Source of the DNA: Sanderia malayensis
Lineage: Eukaryota; Cnidaria; Scyphozoa; Semaeostomeae; Pelagiidae
Direction: 5' to 3'
DNA: 64,000 bases
Assembly: GCA_013076295.1 (NCBI GenBank)
Contig: RQOL01000863.1
Location: 2,732,180 to 2,796,179 of the forward strand
This document shows, piece by piece, positions 49,501 through 62,700 of this stretch; position 1 is the first letter of the stretch, and every line of letters starts with the position of its first letter. The translations under genes and the position numbers were made by a program. Below the pieces are notes generated by a model. It was not told where the DNA came from. It saw nothing but the letters and a program-made list of their open reading frames with translations, and ran no database searches.

Positions 49501-52500
49501 CCTTCCCTTCCAAGTAACTTTGGCGATTACTCTCTGTGGCTTGCGTTTGTAATCGCTGAGATGTAGCCATCTTAGGATATTGTGGAGGTTGTGTATTTGT
49601 AGACACTTGATTATTCTGATTCATGTATTGACCAGAGTTATAAGAACTTGACGTTTGATTCAGACCAGGTGTTGTTCCGGATTTTTCTGAGTAGACATTT
49701 TGCGACTGCGTAGGTCGCTGCCAAGGCTGCGCAGTCTTGTTCTGGCTTGCTGGAGTTGGTAATCTACTTGTCGCTTTTCCCCGACTTCCTTGCTGGTAGA
49801 AAGACATATTAGCTGATACAACTCCCATAGTTGCTACTGCGGGTTTCCTCTCTTCCATAACGCTCTGCGGAGGAGTTGCTACATTACCAGCTGATATTAC
49901 TGTTGTGATGTCATATTGTAGATGTGATTGTGTTTTAGCAGTCTTTATCTTGAACGTCTGAATTGTAGAATCTGTATTTAATGAGGCATTAACAGATAGT
50001 GATTGACTATTCGCTGCCACAGAGACAATTTGAGCTTGTTTTTGGCCGTTGGCTGCCACGGGTGCAGTTGGAACTGATTTAGTTTGATATGAGCCAGTTT
50101 GGAGGCTTTGCTTTGTTGTCTTCATGTTCATATTTGCAGTTGTGATATTCGTAGAGTGTCGTTTCTGACCTGTTGTTGGCAGAAAGTTGTCTGCTTCTTT
50201 GCTTTCCAAGTATCCGTTGCTTTCGACACCTTGTGGCAATTGTTGCTGCTTCTGGTGCATTAATGTGTCTTCCCCTGCATTTTCGCTGCCAGGCCTGTCA
50301 GTTATGCCATATTGATGCTCGTTTCCAGACTTCTCTGTTGTTTGTTCTTTTAATTTTGGATTGGACGTTGTAGTGTATTGCTGATTGTTCATTTGGTAAA
50401 TATCTGCCGGATTATCTTTTTCTTCAGTGTGTCCGTATTGGGGCAGATTCTCCTCTTGAATACTTGGCTCTTCAGTTGTACTGGCTTTGGTACTTGTCGC
50501 TTCTGTAGTCGTCTGGGCTTCTGTGGTTTGATTGGATGATCCAGTGCTGCTCTTGGCTGTGATTGGCTGCTGTGTATTGTCTTCATCTTCCTCTGTTTGC
50601 TGCGCAGGGCTTGGTGGGTATTTCTCATTTGGCCTCAGTTCCTAAAATAGATTATCCTATACGGTAAAATGTAATCGAAACTGAAAGTTGGATAATTTTA
50701 CAACTAGATGATCCCTTGTCTACTTATTGTTATAGTATAAGCAAATTTACTTACTGGTGGGACAATTTCAAACTCAGTTGGCCGCGTTACAGCCCTTGGA
50801 GTCGGTGTGGTTGTTCTCGAAGTTGTCTCTTCTAGAACTGCAGTAGTGGTCTCTTCCTGACCTGCAGTAGTTGTCTCTTCCTGACCTGCAGTAGTTGCCT
50901 CTTCTTGACCTGCAGTAGTTGTCTCTTCTGGGCTCTTTGTTGTTGTTCCTTCTGGACTTGTTGTTGTTGTCTCTTCTGGGCTCTTTGTTGTTGTCTCTTC
51001 TGGACTTGTTGTTGTCGTCTTTCTATCTCCTTGCTGTTCCATAGTTATAGGTCGTATCGGTTGCTCCGTTGTTTCGTCATAAACAGGTCGTGTTGTTGGC
51101 CATCGATATTCTTCTGCTTTTGTTGTCGTCTCCGTTTCATCTTGGGGATACGAAGTTGACTGGCCCTTAGGTTTAGTTGTTCCACCGGCAAGAGAGGTAA
51201 TAAGCTCCTCCGTTGTAGTTTTGCCTGACAATTCTTCTTTGCCAGCTGTATATATCTTAGTAGGTGCTGGTGGCAATTGTGGAGTAAAGTACACAGCGTT
51301 GCTATCATCTTTGTTGCTTGTCTTTTCCTCGTAGCCTGTTGGTCTTACAGTTGGTGCCTCTGGTAGTATGGGTGTATACACGACAACTCCGTCATCGTCC
51401 TTCGAAGGTATATTTGGTGGTTGGGGTGGTGTAGTCGGCTTCTCGGTCGGTTTCCTGAAAGTTGCTAGCTGTGCAAATATCTTATCATAGTCAACCGTTT
51501 GTGGTCTTTCTGTTGCTGGTTGATACCCATAAGGCTGTTTTGTTGATACTCGTCCATACGCATCATTTAAATCTACTTTATTCTCTTTTGTTATTGTTGT
51601 TAATGATGGCTTATTGTTAAGATACTCGTTATAGTAATCATACTCCGCTTCACGCTGTTTCTCATCAATTTTTCCCACAGCAATGTTCTCTGGTGTTTTC
51701 CATGTGATAGGTGGCCTTGTTGTCTTCTCAGTGATTGGTAAAATTGTTGGTTTAGCGACACTCTCTTGCGCTCCTATCTTTTTCTTGACACCATATTTCA
51801 TTTCCCAGTTCTCCAGCTCCAGTACATAGGTATCGTAGATTTCTTTCACAGCTCTCCAAGGGTCGTATCCTTCAGTCTTATCTTCTTCCTTCTCCTGCTT
51901 CCTTAATTTCTTCAATTCATTGAAATCAGCATAGTCGATTTTCGAAGCTGGATAGAATGTCAGGTTCTCTCCTTCAACAGGACGTGCGTATTTATTATAC
52001 CAATCTTGCAACTCCTTTATGTAAACACTTGTTTCGCTCTCGGGTGTCTTGTGTATGTTCAGCATGCTGGTCGTGCCTGTTGTTAGACCAATTTTGCCAA
52101 CCGAAGTTGTTGGTTTGCTTTGGCTCACCTCAGTTGGTCTTTCCTCAGTTTTTTCATTTGTTGTTGTAGTTGTTCTTGGACCGCTAGTTTTAGTCTCGTA
52201 TGCAATTGGCTGAACCTCGCTACCATTATACGGCCTTTGTTTGCTGAGTACATCTTGGTTTGTCGGTTCGTTATCAGACGGTTTTTCTGGAACATTTTCA
52301 GGTTTGTCTGTTCTCGTATTCGAATCAGTAATGACGAGCCTGTTTGGAGCTTGAGTTGCTGTTGTTGTTGTCTGTGGCTCATAGATCTGGCTCACGGGTT
52401 TCTGTGAAGCTTTGGTAGTCTGTTGTTCCCTTTCTTTTGTTGTTGGATTCTGCTGAATGTTAAACCCAAACGGCCGTGCACTGAAATCTACAATTTCTTC

Positions 52501-53666
52501 TTCACTGGATTCAGTAATCAATGGCTGTGTTGTTGTTGTTGTCTGAGTTTCTACGTTCTTCAACGGTTCAGTACGCGCGAGAGTTGTTCTTGATTCTGCA
52601 GCAGTTGATGTCTCTGGTGACCTCGTTTCCGTACTCGTTGCCTCGGTTCTAACCAATGGAGTTGATGACGTAGTTATTGCTTCTGTACTTTCGTTCACCT
52701 CGTACACAGGTGTCTGTGTTGTAGTCAATAGGGCCTTGTCCTCGCCTTCCCATAAAAATGTTTTTACATCGATTGGCTGCTGAGTTGTCGATTGGATTTC
52801 ATAAGCTGGGTATGTTGTTGTAGTTGTTTCTTCTTCATATGAACTTGGCAAAGGTGACGTAGTGGTTGTAGTACTCGATGTTGCTTGCTCCGTAGTTTCA
52901 GCACTTTCTGTTGTTGTTCTAGAAGGTTCTTCTGTTGTTTTAGATGGTCCTTCTGTTTTCACTGTCTCTGCGTATACAATCGAAGGTGTTTCTGGCGTTT
53001 TTGTTGCTGTTGTTGTTGTTTTTGTTGTTGTTTCTTTTGGTTCTTTAGTTGTCGTATGATCAGTTGAAAATATATCTGATGTTATCCATTCAAGCTCCTC
53101 CGTTGTTGTGTCTTGTTTTCTTGTTGTTGTTTGTGGTGCTTCTGTTCTTGTTGTTGTTTGTGGTGCTTCTGTTTTTGTTGTTGTTTCTGACGCTTCTGTT
53201 GTTGTTGTTCTTTCTTTCTCAGGCTCTTGCGTTGCTGTGATCCAAGGTGGGACATACTCATTATGTTCTGTTTTCTCTTTGCTTGATTCCTCAGTTGTTT
53301 TTGCTGTTGTTGTTGTTTCTGGTGCTTCCCTTGTTGTTGTTGTTGTTGTTTTTGGTGCTTCTGTTGTTGTTGTTGTTGTTCTCTCTTCCTTTGGCTCTTG
53401 CGTTGCTATGATCCAAGGTGGGACATACTCATTATGTTCTGTTTTCTCTTTGCTTGATTCCTCAGTTGTTTTTGCTGTTGTTGTTGTTTCTGGTGCTTCC
53501 CTTGTTGTTGTTGTTGTTGTTGTTTGTTGTGCTTCTGTTGTTGTTGTTGTTCTCTCTTCCTTTGGCTCTTGCGTTGTTACCATCCACGGTGGGACATACT
53601 CATAAGGCTTTGTGGTCTCTTTGCTTGATTCCTCAGTTGTTGTTGTTGCTGTTTGTGGTGCTTCCC

Positions 53667-53705
<39 letters not shown>

Positions 53706-56700
53706 GTGGTGCTTCTGTTGTTGTTGTTGTTATCTCTTCCTTTGGCTCTTGCGTTTCTATGATCCACGGTGGCACATACCCCTCAGTTGTTTTTGCTGTG
53801 GTTGTTGTTTCCTCGTAGCGTGGTTGTTCAGTTGTTGTCTGTTTTAACATTTCAGCTGTAGTTGTTTTGGTTGTTCTTTCTTCTGGAGCAGCGGTTGTTG
53901 TTTCGGTTGTCAAATCTGGTAAGGTTACAAACGGCTCTTCAGTATTTTTGGTCGTTTCCTTTGGCTCTTGAGTTGTCGTTTCCTTTGGCTCGTGAGTTGT
54001 CGTTTCCTTTACCTCTTGAGTTGTCGTTTCCTTTGGCTCTTGAGTTGTCGTTTCCTTTGGCCATTTGGTTGTCATTTCAGCTAGCCCCAAAGGCTCTGTT
54101 ATTCCATAGGGTGCAGTGGTGCTCACTGTAGACCATTGAGAAGTCTCTGACATCGTAATCGGTTTCGTTGTTGTTGTCTGTGGCTGCTGTGTTTCTGGTG
54201 TTGCTGTTGTTTTCATGTCCAACACACCTGAGATTATCTTATCGACTTCCTCCTCATCTTCAGGAGACAGTGCAGAACTTGTGCTATTCGAACTAGCAAC
54301 AGTTGTTGATGGCGTATACGGCCTCTCCGTTGTTGTTGTTGTTGTTGTTGTTGCTGTTGTTGTTGTGAGTTCTTCAAATGCAAACTGGTCAACTTCTGTA
54401 GACGGTGTTGTTGTAGTTGTTGGTCTAGTTGTTGTTGGCTGCTCAGTCGTTTTGAACTCCATGATCGATCCAAATAAATCATAAATAGATTTCTGCGTGG
54501 TCTTTGCTTCCTCTGGTTGACTCGTAGTCACCTTCGTAGTGGTCTGCGGAGCCTCTGTTGTTGCTGTTGTAGTTGCTGTCTGTGTTGTGAGACTGTATGC
54601 TTTGTTTTCTTCAGTCGTATACCCTGTTGCTTTTTCAGTCGTCTCTGATGGAGTTGTTGTTGTTGTTTCTTGACTTTCAGTTGATGTTTCTGGCCTTGCA
54701 GTTGTTGTTGGATAGCCGACTATTCTGTTGAATATGTCGTAGATCTTTTGACCAAATGAAGAAGATGTTGTTTTCACGGGCTCTGTGGTAGTTGTGGAAG
54801 ATGTGTAGTAAGTTTCTGCAGGACTTGTCGTTGCTTGTATTGTAGACTTTGTGGCTTCAGTAGTTGCTTGTGTTGTAGACCTTTGAGCTTCAGTGGTTGT
54901 TTGCGTTGTAGTTTTGCCAACCAGACCCAAGTCCTTTTCAACGGCAAAGGTTTTGACCTTTAAGGACGGGTTCGTTGTTGGATAGGACTGAGTTTTAGTT
55001 GTTGTGGATGCGGTTGTCTTAATTGTATCAACACGTTGTGTGACTGGTTCTTCTTTTGGTGGATTATTCGTGTATGGCGTTGTCTTCTCTGTGCCATAAG
55101 AGGTTTTTGATTCAGTTGTTGTCTCTGATTTTTTCGGTATTTCTGTCGTAGTCTCATACTCATTTTCTGCATTTTCTGTTGTTGTTGTTGTTTTTTGTTT
55201 GTTACTTTCATTTTCTCTTGTATATTGAGTTGCATATGTTGTTGGTGTTGACGTTTCTCTTGTGTCAAACTCAGTTGTAGATTTCGATTGGGATGCTTCT
55301 GTTGTAGCGTTTTCAGGTTTTGGTTTGAGTGGTACTGCTGTCGTTTGATAAACTAATTGTTCTGCTGTGGTACTTTCTGTTGTTTTGAGAGCCTCTGTTG
55401 TTGTGGGTGCCTCTGTTGTTGTGGGTGCCTCTGTCGTCTCTGGTGCCTCTGTTGTTGTAGATGCCTCTGTTGTTGTAGGTGCTTCTGTTGTAGTAGGGGC
55501 CTCTGTTGTTGTGGGTGCCTCTGTCGTCTCTGGTGCCTCTGTTGTTGTAGATGCCTCTGTTGTTGTAGATGCCTCTGTTGTCGTAGGTGCTTCTGTTGTA
55601 GTAGGGGCCTGTGTTGTCGTAGGTGCTTCTGTTGTTGTGGCTGCCTGTGTTGTCGTAGGTGCTTCTGTTGTTGTGGCTGCCTGTGTTGTTGTAGGTGCCT
55701 CTGTTGTTGTGGCTGCCTGTGTTGTTGTAGGTGTCTCTGTAGTTTTGGTCTCTTCCGTTGTTGTTTGTTCCATTTTTAATTCTGTTGTAGCTAATGTTGT
55801 TTCTTTTCTTTCCGCAGTTGTTTCCTGTGCCTTTCTGGTCGTGGATGGCTTTGCCGTGGTTTTCTGCGATGTATCGTTGCTAAGATACAGTGGATTAACA
55901 TACTCGGACCTGAAGTAAGTATCTTGATAATTATTTGCTCCATTTTGGCTATTGTTCTCCATTGTCCCTTCAGCTTGTTTCGAAGTTGGGTTGTAAGCTT
56001 GAGGTTGCCCTTGCTGCCCTGATGTGGCTGGTATGGAAGGGCCTGCTCCATATTTCTGTGTCTCTGCTTCGTCGTTTACCCCTTTGGATAAATCTGAGAT
56101 GCCGTCTTCTTCCTCGCCCCCTTCTGCAAAGAATAAACTCAAATTCAGTTCGTTGATCTCTGTAACCTTGTATACAACTCAAGCTGCCCACTCATTGACT
56201 AAGCTCGAACATCGTGCATATTACATGCATGTTATTATGTAACATATATGCCACCAAATCGTATGTATCGTGTTGAGTATAGTAGATATCTGTTAACTGT
56301 GTTAATGCTTATAACGCTACATTTAACCAAGTATACCGTACAAGAGACACATCAGATGTATAAGAGAAAAGAGCGTTGTTGGTTGCATCGCGTTGAGTAT
56401 ACTAGGTATCTGTTAACTGTGTTAATGCTTACAATGCTACATTGAACCGAGTACACCGTAGAAGAGTGAGATCAGATGTATAAGAGAAAAGAGAGTAATT
56501 AGAGTCATTACCTTGCTCTGTGAATGCAGGTGGCAATGCGAGTGGTCCATATCTGAGTCCATGCCAATCATCATCTTTATTCTCGTTATCAGGTGCTGTA
56601 ATATCTTCATCGCTATCTGGGTTATGCGTCACTGGTGCTATAGTTGTTGTTGGTATTAATCTTAGTCTCTCGGCTTCTTCATCTGCTTTTTTCTCTTCTT

Positions 56701-59700
56701 CTGGGTTGAACACCTGATGAGGTAGCGCTACCATTTGTGGATTGTTCACATTTCCTAGCTCATCCTTACTCTCCGCTTCCACTGTTGTCTCACTGCTTTC
56801 CAATGATCCGTATTTCTTTGTTGCTTTAGCTGTGGTTGGCGGTAGAGCCGTTGTTTGGTTGCCGAATTGGGACGATGCAAGATTAATAGGATTCTTTGTT
56901 ATGTGAGGAGGTACTGCATTGCCAGAGTTAGTCATAGGTGCTTTTGTTGCCAATTTGCTCTCAGGGTTTTTTATTTTCGGGCGATCTGACGGATATACCA
57001 TGCCGGGATAGACAGTAGAATAATCTTTCAATGGTCGAATTGTTGTCGGTGATTGAGGCATAGAGCTATGTTTTTTCTGTTCTTCCATGACTATTCTTGT
57101 ATTCTCAGCCGACCCTTCATTGTTCGCCATTTTCTTTGCTGTCGCATGTGGCACTGACTGTGTTGGCTTCGAAGCTGCAAATTTTGACTGTCCGGGTGTT
57201 GTCATGTCAGCTGGCTGTACCTGGTTCAGTTCTCCCAGTTTTGTGTCATTCACACCTGGATTCAAGTCGGCTTGGTCCATTCTTTGTCTCACAGTTGTTG
57301 GATTGTTCCCCGCGTATGGTTGCTTCGTTGGACCAACATTCAGCGAGTTTGACTCCCCGTTTTGATCATTCACGTTCTCTTCAATTGGACTCTGGCCCAC
57401 TGCCGAAGGTATTCTGGTAGTGAATTTTGTTTCTGATGGCCTGGAAGTTACAACCGATTGTCCAAGCTTTGGTTCACCTTCAATTTGATTTTCTGTTCCT
57501 TCATCTGAGTTGCCAGTTTCTTGAGTCTCATTTGGAGTGTTGACGACTGACCCAGGGACCCTCGTGGTGTAAGGAGAGCGAGTTGTTTGCACATATTTTT
57601 GTGTTGTTTTTATCTTTTGTTGTGTAGAAGTTGGAACTGATTGTCCAAGCTTTGGTTCACCTTCAATTTGGTTTTCTGCTTCTTGATCTGAGTTACCATT
57701 TTCTTGAGTTTCGTTTGGAGTGTTGACCACTGATCCAGGGACCCTCGTGGTGTAAGGAGAGCGAGTTGTTTGCACATATTTTTGTGTTGTTTTTATCTTT
57801 TGTTGTGTAGAAGTTGGAACTGACTGTCCAAGCTTTGGTTCACCTTCAATTTGGTTTTCTGCTTCTTGATCTGAGTTACCATTTTCTTGAGTTTCGTTTG
57901 GAGTGTTGACCACTGATCCAGGGACCCTCGTGGTGTAAGGAGAGCGAGTTGTTTGCACATATTTTTGTGTTGTTTTTATCTTTTGTTGTGTAGAAGTTGG
58001 AACTGATTGTCCAAGCTTTGGTTCACCTTCAATTTGGTTTTCTGCTTCTTGATCTGAGTTACCATTTTCTTGAGTTTCGTTTGGAGTGTTGACCACTGAT
58101 CCAGGGACCCTCGTGGTGTAAGGAGAGCGAGTTGTTTGCACATATTTTTGTGTTGTTTTTATCTTTTGTTGTGTAGAAGTTGGAACTGATTGTCCAAGCT
58201 TTGGTTCACCTTCAATTTGGTTTTCTGCTTCTTGATCTGAGTTACCATTTTCTTGAGTTTCGTTTGGAGTGTTGACCACTGATCCAGGGACCCTCGTGGT
58301 GTAAGGAGAGCGAGTTGTTTGCACATATTTTTGTGTTGTTTTTATCTTTTGTTGTGTAGAAGTTAGAACTGATTGTCCAAGCTTTGGTTCACCTTCAATT
58401 TGGTTTTCTGCTTCTTGATCTGAGTTACCATTTTCTTGAGTTTCGTTTGGAGTGTTGACCACTGATCCAGGGACCTTCGTGGTGTAAGGAGAAGTTGTTG
58501 TTCGAATGGATCGTGCAGTTGTTGCTCCTGCACCAGTCGTTTGTTTCGCATCGCCAGTTGATCTGTACGCAGTTGTTGTGTATGGCCGTTTGGTTGGCCC
58601 AGTACGTGCTGTAGTTGAACCAGTAGCTTGCTTTGCTGAAGATGACTTTAGCTTTTCTGTGTATTTCTGGGTCTTTGTAGATTGAGAAAATCTATCTTGC
58701 AGTGGATGTGTGATTCTGGCTGATGTTTGAGTCTTAGTATGCTCTGCTGTCAATCTATTTGTTGACATTTGTGGTGCATTAGCCGTGGATGATTGAAAGC
58801 TTTGCTCTGTTTTTGCATTTGTTGACGGATTCTGCGTCGTTGGAGGGGATGTCCTCAGTGCTGGTACATTTGGATTGCGTGTTATACTGGGTGTTGCTGT
58901 TGTTGTTGCAGCGTTAGACGGTCTCGTGAATCCCCCTTCGTATATCGGTTCTTGTTCTTCCTCGTCTCCCCCCTCCTTTTCTTCTTCGTTCTTTTTCCCA
59001 TCTGGCAGCCGGGGGGTCGTTAAGACCCCAGGGAAATCAGGCATTCGAGTGAATGTTTTAATCATAGTGGGTACAGCTGGTGTTGTGGTTGGTGGCTGAG
59101 TCGGTGTTGTTGTTGTTGTTATCATCGTCGATGCATCCATTGCAGTGCTGTTCGGTTTCCATGTGAAATTGATTGTTGCGTCCACTTTGTTATTCGTATT
59201 GTTTGGTGTTGTTTTCATCGGTCGCTTCAATCCACTGTTCAATGCCTTAAGTTCCTCTTCGTATTTTTCATCAGTGACGAATGGTGTTGGTGCTGGCTCT
59301 TCGTCTTCGTGCATTCCTGGCTCTTCTGGGAGCTCCCAGCTCGGTGGTATACTGTCGTTTAATGATGGCCTCGTTATTGGTCCATTTACTCCCGGCTTCT
59401 GAGCACCTGTTGTCGGCGTTAAGCTTCTCAATTCTGGTGTCGTCATTTTTGCCGGCTTTTTCGTCAGTCCATATTGTGACGTCACAGGAGAAACTCTTGA
59501 ATTTGTTACCGGTGAAACTGTAGTGAAAGGAGCGCTTCTGGTTCTATTCCCGTATATTGACGATGATTGTGTATTTGCTTGGTCTATCGGTTGCTGCGTC
59601 CGGTTGTTGTTCATTTTGGCTTGTTCGGTTGGTCTTGCTGTCTGTTTGTATTTAAGCTTGCCATATCTGTATTGATATCTCAATTTGCTCAGACGCTGGC

Positions 59701-62700
59701 TTTCCTCTCTCATCTTCTGGGCGTGAGAGGCGCCAGTGCTAATCGACTGCGATGCTGGCTGATTTTGCGAGCTGCTTTGTCCCCCTGAAGCATTGCTTTG
59801 GCCTGCTCCAGTTGTTTTGTTGCCTTGCACTGAAGTGTGTTCTTTATTTTGTTGCTTCTGTGCAAAGTCTTCATGTTGAGTTTGATTGACTCTGTCTGCA
59901 TTGTTGTTGTTTACTTGTTTGTGTTGTTGATGGTGATGATGTTTATGGGGTCTTAGTTTTGGTTTTCTATGCTTAGGGGGCTTTTGCTGCTCCTTGTTTG
60001 TCTGATGTGATTCTTCTTCTTTCTCCTGTTTTGCTTCTTGGCTTGCATTAATAGAGTGTGTTTGGTTCTGACCTTGCATAATCTGACCAGCATTTGTCTG
60101 TACCTTGATTTGCATCAAAGGTAAAACTGGTATTACCGGTACAACTGGTATAACCGGTATGCAACCAGTTCCAGGACAGGTATTACAACTAATACCTTGG
60201 CAATATATTGTTTGCACAGGTATGCACTTGATGCAAGGACATAGCTGACAACTGAGACCCTGACAACTTTGATACGTGTTGCATGCTGTTGTTGTTGTTA
60301 CACCATTGCCTCCTTGTTGCTGGTTGTGTTGATTTGGGCTACCTTGACCTTTCGTTTGGTTGCTTCCATTTTCAGCTGAAAATGTTTGATGTGTTGGTGA
60401 AGGTCCCTGTCCTTGTCCTTCTTGAGTAGGTCGCTGTTGTTGTTGATGCTCATTCTCGTTTGGTGATGCTGCTCCTCCGTAGGTATCTTCCTCCTGTTCT
60501 TCTTGTCCTCCGCTTGGCAAACGTGGAACTGTGAATGGCGTTCCAATTACTTCAGGAATCGTAACTGGGGCAGTTGGTGATCCTGTATTAGAGAAATACG
60601 TCACTCGAGGCTTTGTTGTTGGTATTCTTTGTGTTGTTGACGTTGTTTGTGTTGTTGCTGTTGTTGGTGTTGTTGGTGTTGTTTGTGTTGCTGCTGCTGT
60701 TTGTGTTGTTGCTGTTGTTATTGTTGTTGCTGTTGTTGGTGTTGTTGCTGTTGTTGTTACAACCGGAGTTGTCTTCCTGGGTTTTTTTCTTCTCGGTGTA
60801 TGCTTGATTTTCACACCAGCATGCGTGTTGCAAGGCATTCCGAACTGGCAATTTACAAATACCATATTCACATTGGCAGCATGTTTCTTTGTATGCACAG
60901 GAGGACGTCTTGTTGTGACTGTTGGAGGCTGAGTTGTTGTTGCTGTTGTTGGAGGCTGAGTTGTTGCTGTTGTTGTTGGTGGCTGCGTTGTTGCTGTTGT
61001 TGTTGGAGGCTGAGTTGTTGTTGCTGTTGTTGAATACGCCTTTGTATTTGGTGTAACTGTACTGATTTCGGGTGGCGTGGATGCTTCTATGCTACTTGGT
61101 GGAATTGACTGCCATGTAATAATATCCGGTGTGGAGACTTCATTCGGTGAAGTTGTTGGCGCTGTCACTGATGGTGTGGTTGTCTTTCTTCGTCGTTTCT
61201 TTTTGTGCCCTTTACCTTGACCATGTTGATTGTTTTTGTTTGAAATTGGTCTCGATGTTGTACTGATGTATTGTGTTGTTCTTTGAGTAGTAGTTGCTGT
61301 GTGTGGAACTGTTGCTTGAACAGGCATCGCTTCAATATTTTGACCTCCGTGAGCCACTTTTCCATTGTATCTTCCTGGCCATTTCAGTGGCTTTATTCGA
61401 GCTCCTTGCTGTTGTATCATCCCCTTTGTTCGAGTGAATTGCGCACCATGCCCGTATTGTGAATAGGGTGATGTTGTTGGAATTGCCAATGTTGTTGTTG
61501 TTGTGCTCTTTTTGATTGGTTTGGCTGGATTGTTCTTGCCTCCCTGTGCCTTATTTTTATTCGGAGTGGTGGTGCATGTTGGACAAGGGGTTGTTTTCTT
61601 TGGTGTTGTTTTCTTTGGGGTTGTTTTCTTTGGGGTTGTTTTTGGTCTTGGGGTTGTCTTAACTTTCTTCTTTTTCGCCTTTTTCTTTTTTGTCTTGCTG
61701 TCCGGTCCCTTGACTCCTATTGAATGCTCACTCGGTTTCATAGTCGGAGCCTTGAACGGGCTTTTATTCTCCATCGGGCTTGATTCCGGCATGTTCGGAA
61801 CCTGAATCGGATAATGACTTGCGAAGTCTTCCGGATTCTTAATCGGATACCTGGTGTTGTCTTGTCCATAGCCCGGTGTTCTTCCGGGACCACGTGTGTC
61901 CGGGTTAAACCCCTGAGGCGGAAACTGGGGGAATCCTTGAGGATACCCCATGTTATTCAGCATCGCAGCTGCTGCATTGTTTTCATTGACTTGGACGTTC
62001 CATGCGTTGTAATCATATGGATTGTCCATAGGAATATTAACAGTTACAGCATCGGGACCTATGCAGTCTATGGAGGTGATTCCAACACATTGCCTTTTTG
62101 TTGATTTTTGTAATTTTTCTGTTGTTGTTTCTTTTGATGTTGGATGGTTTATCGAATTCTCCTTCTTTGATGTCGCTTTAGTCGTCTTCCAAATCTTTCC
62201 TCTTGAGCTTCCAAAATCGTTCTCTACTCCAGTTAGTTTATCTTGCTGCTTTCCTGGGAATAACAGATTTACTTCGGCGTCCCATGTTTTATTTCTTACT
62301 TTCAAACCTTTGTCTGCTTCCACTGCTGATTTCATATTGACAAACGTTTGCTGGTCTGTTTTCATTTTATTATTTCGTCGTGTTGCTGAATTTGCTTTTA
62401 CTTTACCATCATTTGTGTTTTGTTTTCTAACCGCTGTAGTAGGAGGCAAGCCTCTTTTCGGTCCGACCTTTTCTTTAGTCTTGTACTCATTGTGACTACC
62501 ATGTTGTCCTTGCCTCTCTTTCGCGTATCCTGGCCCAGTTGCTTTGGGTACATTGCTTTTCGTTGTTGCACTTCTGGTAGGTCCCTCTTCTTCCTTAACT
62601 ATCTGGCCAACTGTTGGCCTAGCAGTGTGTGATGTCTTCCTCGGAGTAATACTCTTGATAACCGGCATCTCTTCAGCTGCGGAGTCGGTTTGAATACCAG

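Noticed and set aside
55357..55918. Plus-strand Cys-rich and Val/Ala-rich frames resembling metallothionein or membrane repeats
   Set aside because: They are the complement of the TTTEAP codon repeats of the giant gene and have no exon structure of their own.
43544..56142. Separate genes for each large - strand frame
   Set aside because: Each frame lacks its own signal peptide, begins at a splice acceptor and joins the previous frame in the correct phase.
57440..58510. CRISPR-like regular repeats
   Set aside because: The 183-bp units are contiguous and in frame within a coding exon of an animal gene, with no unique spacers.
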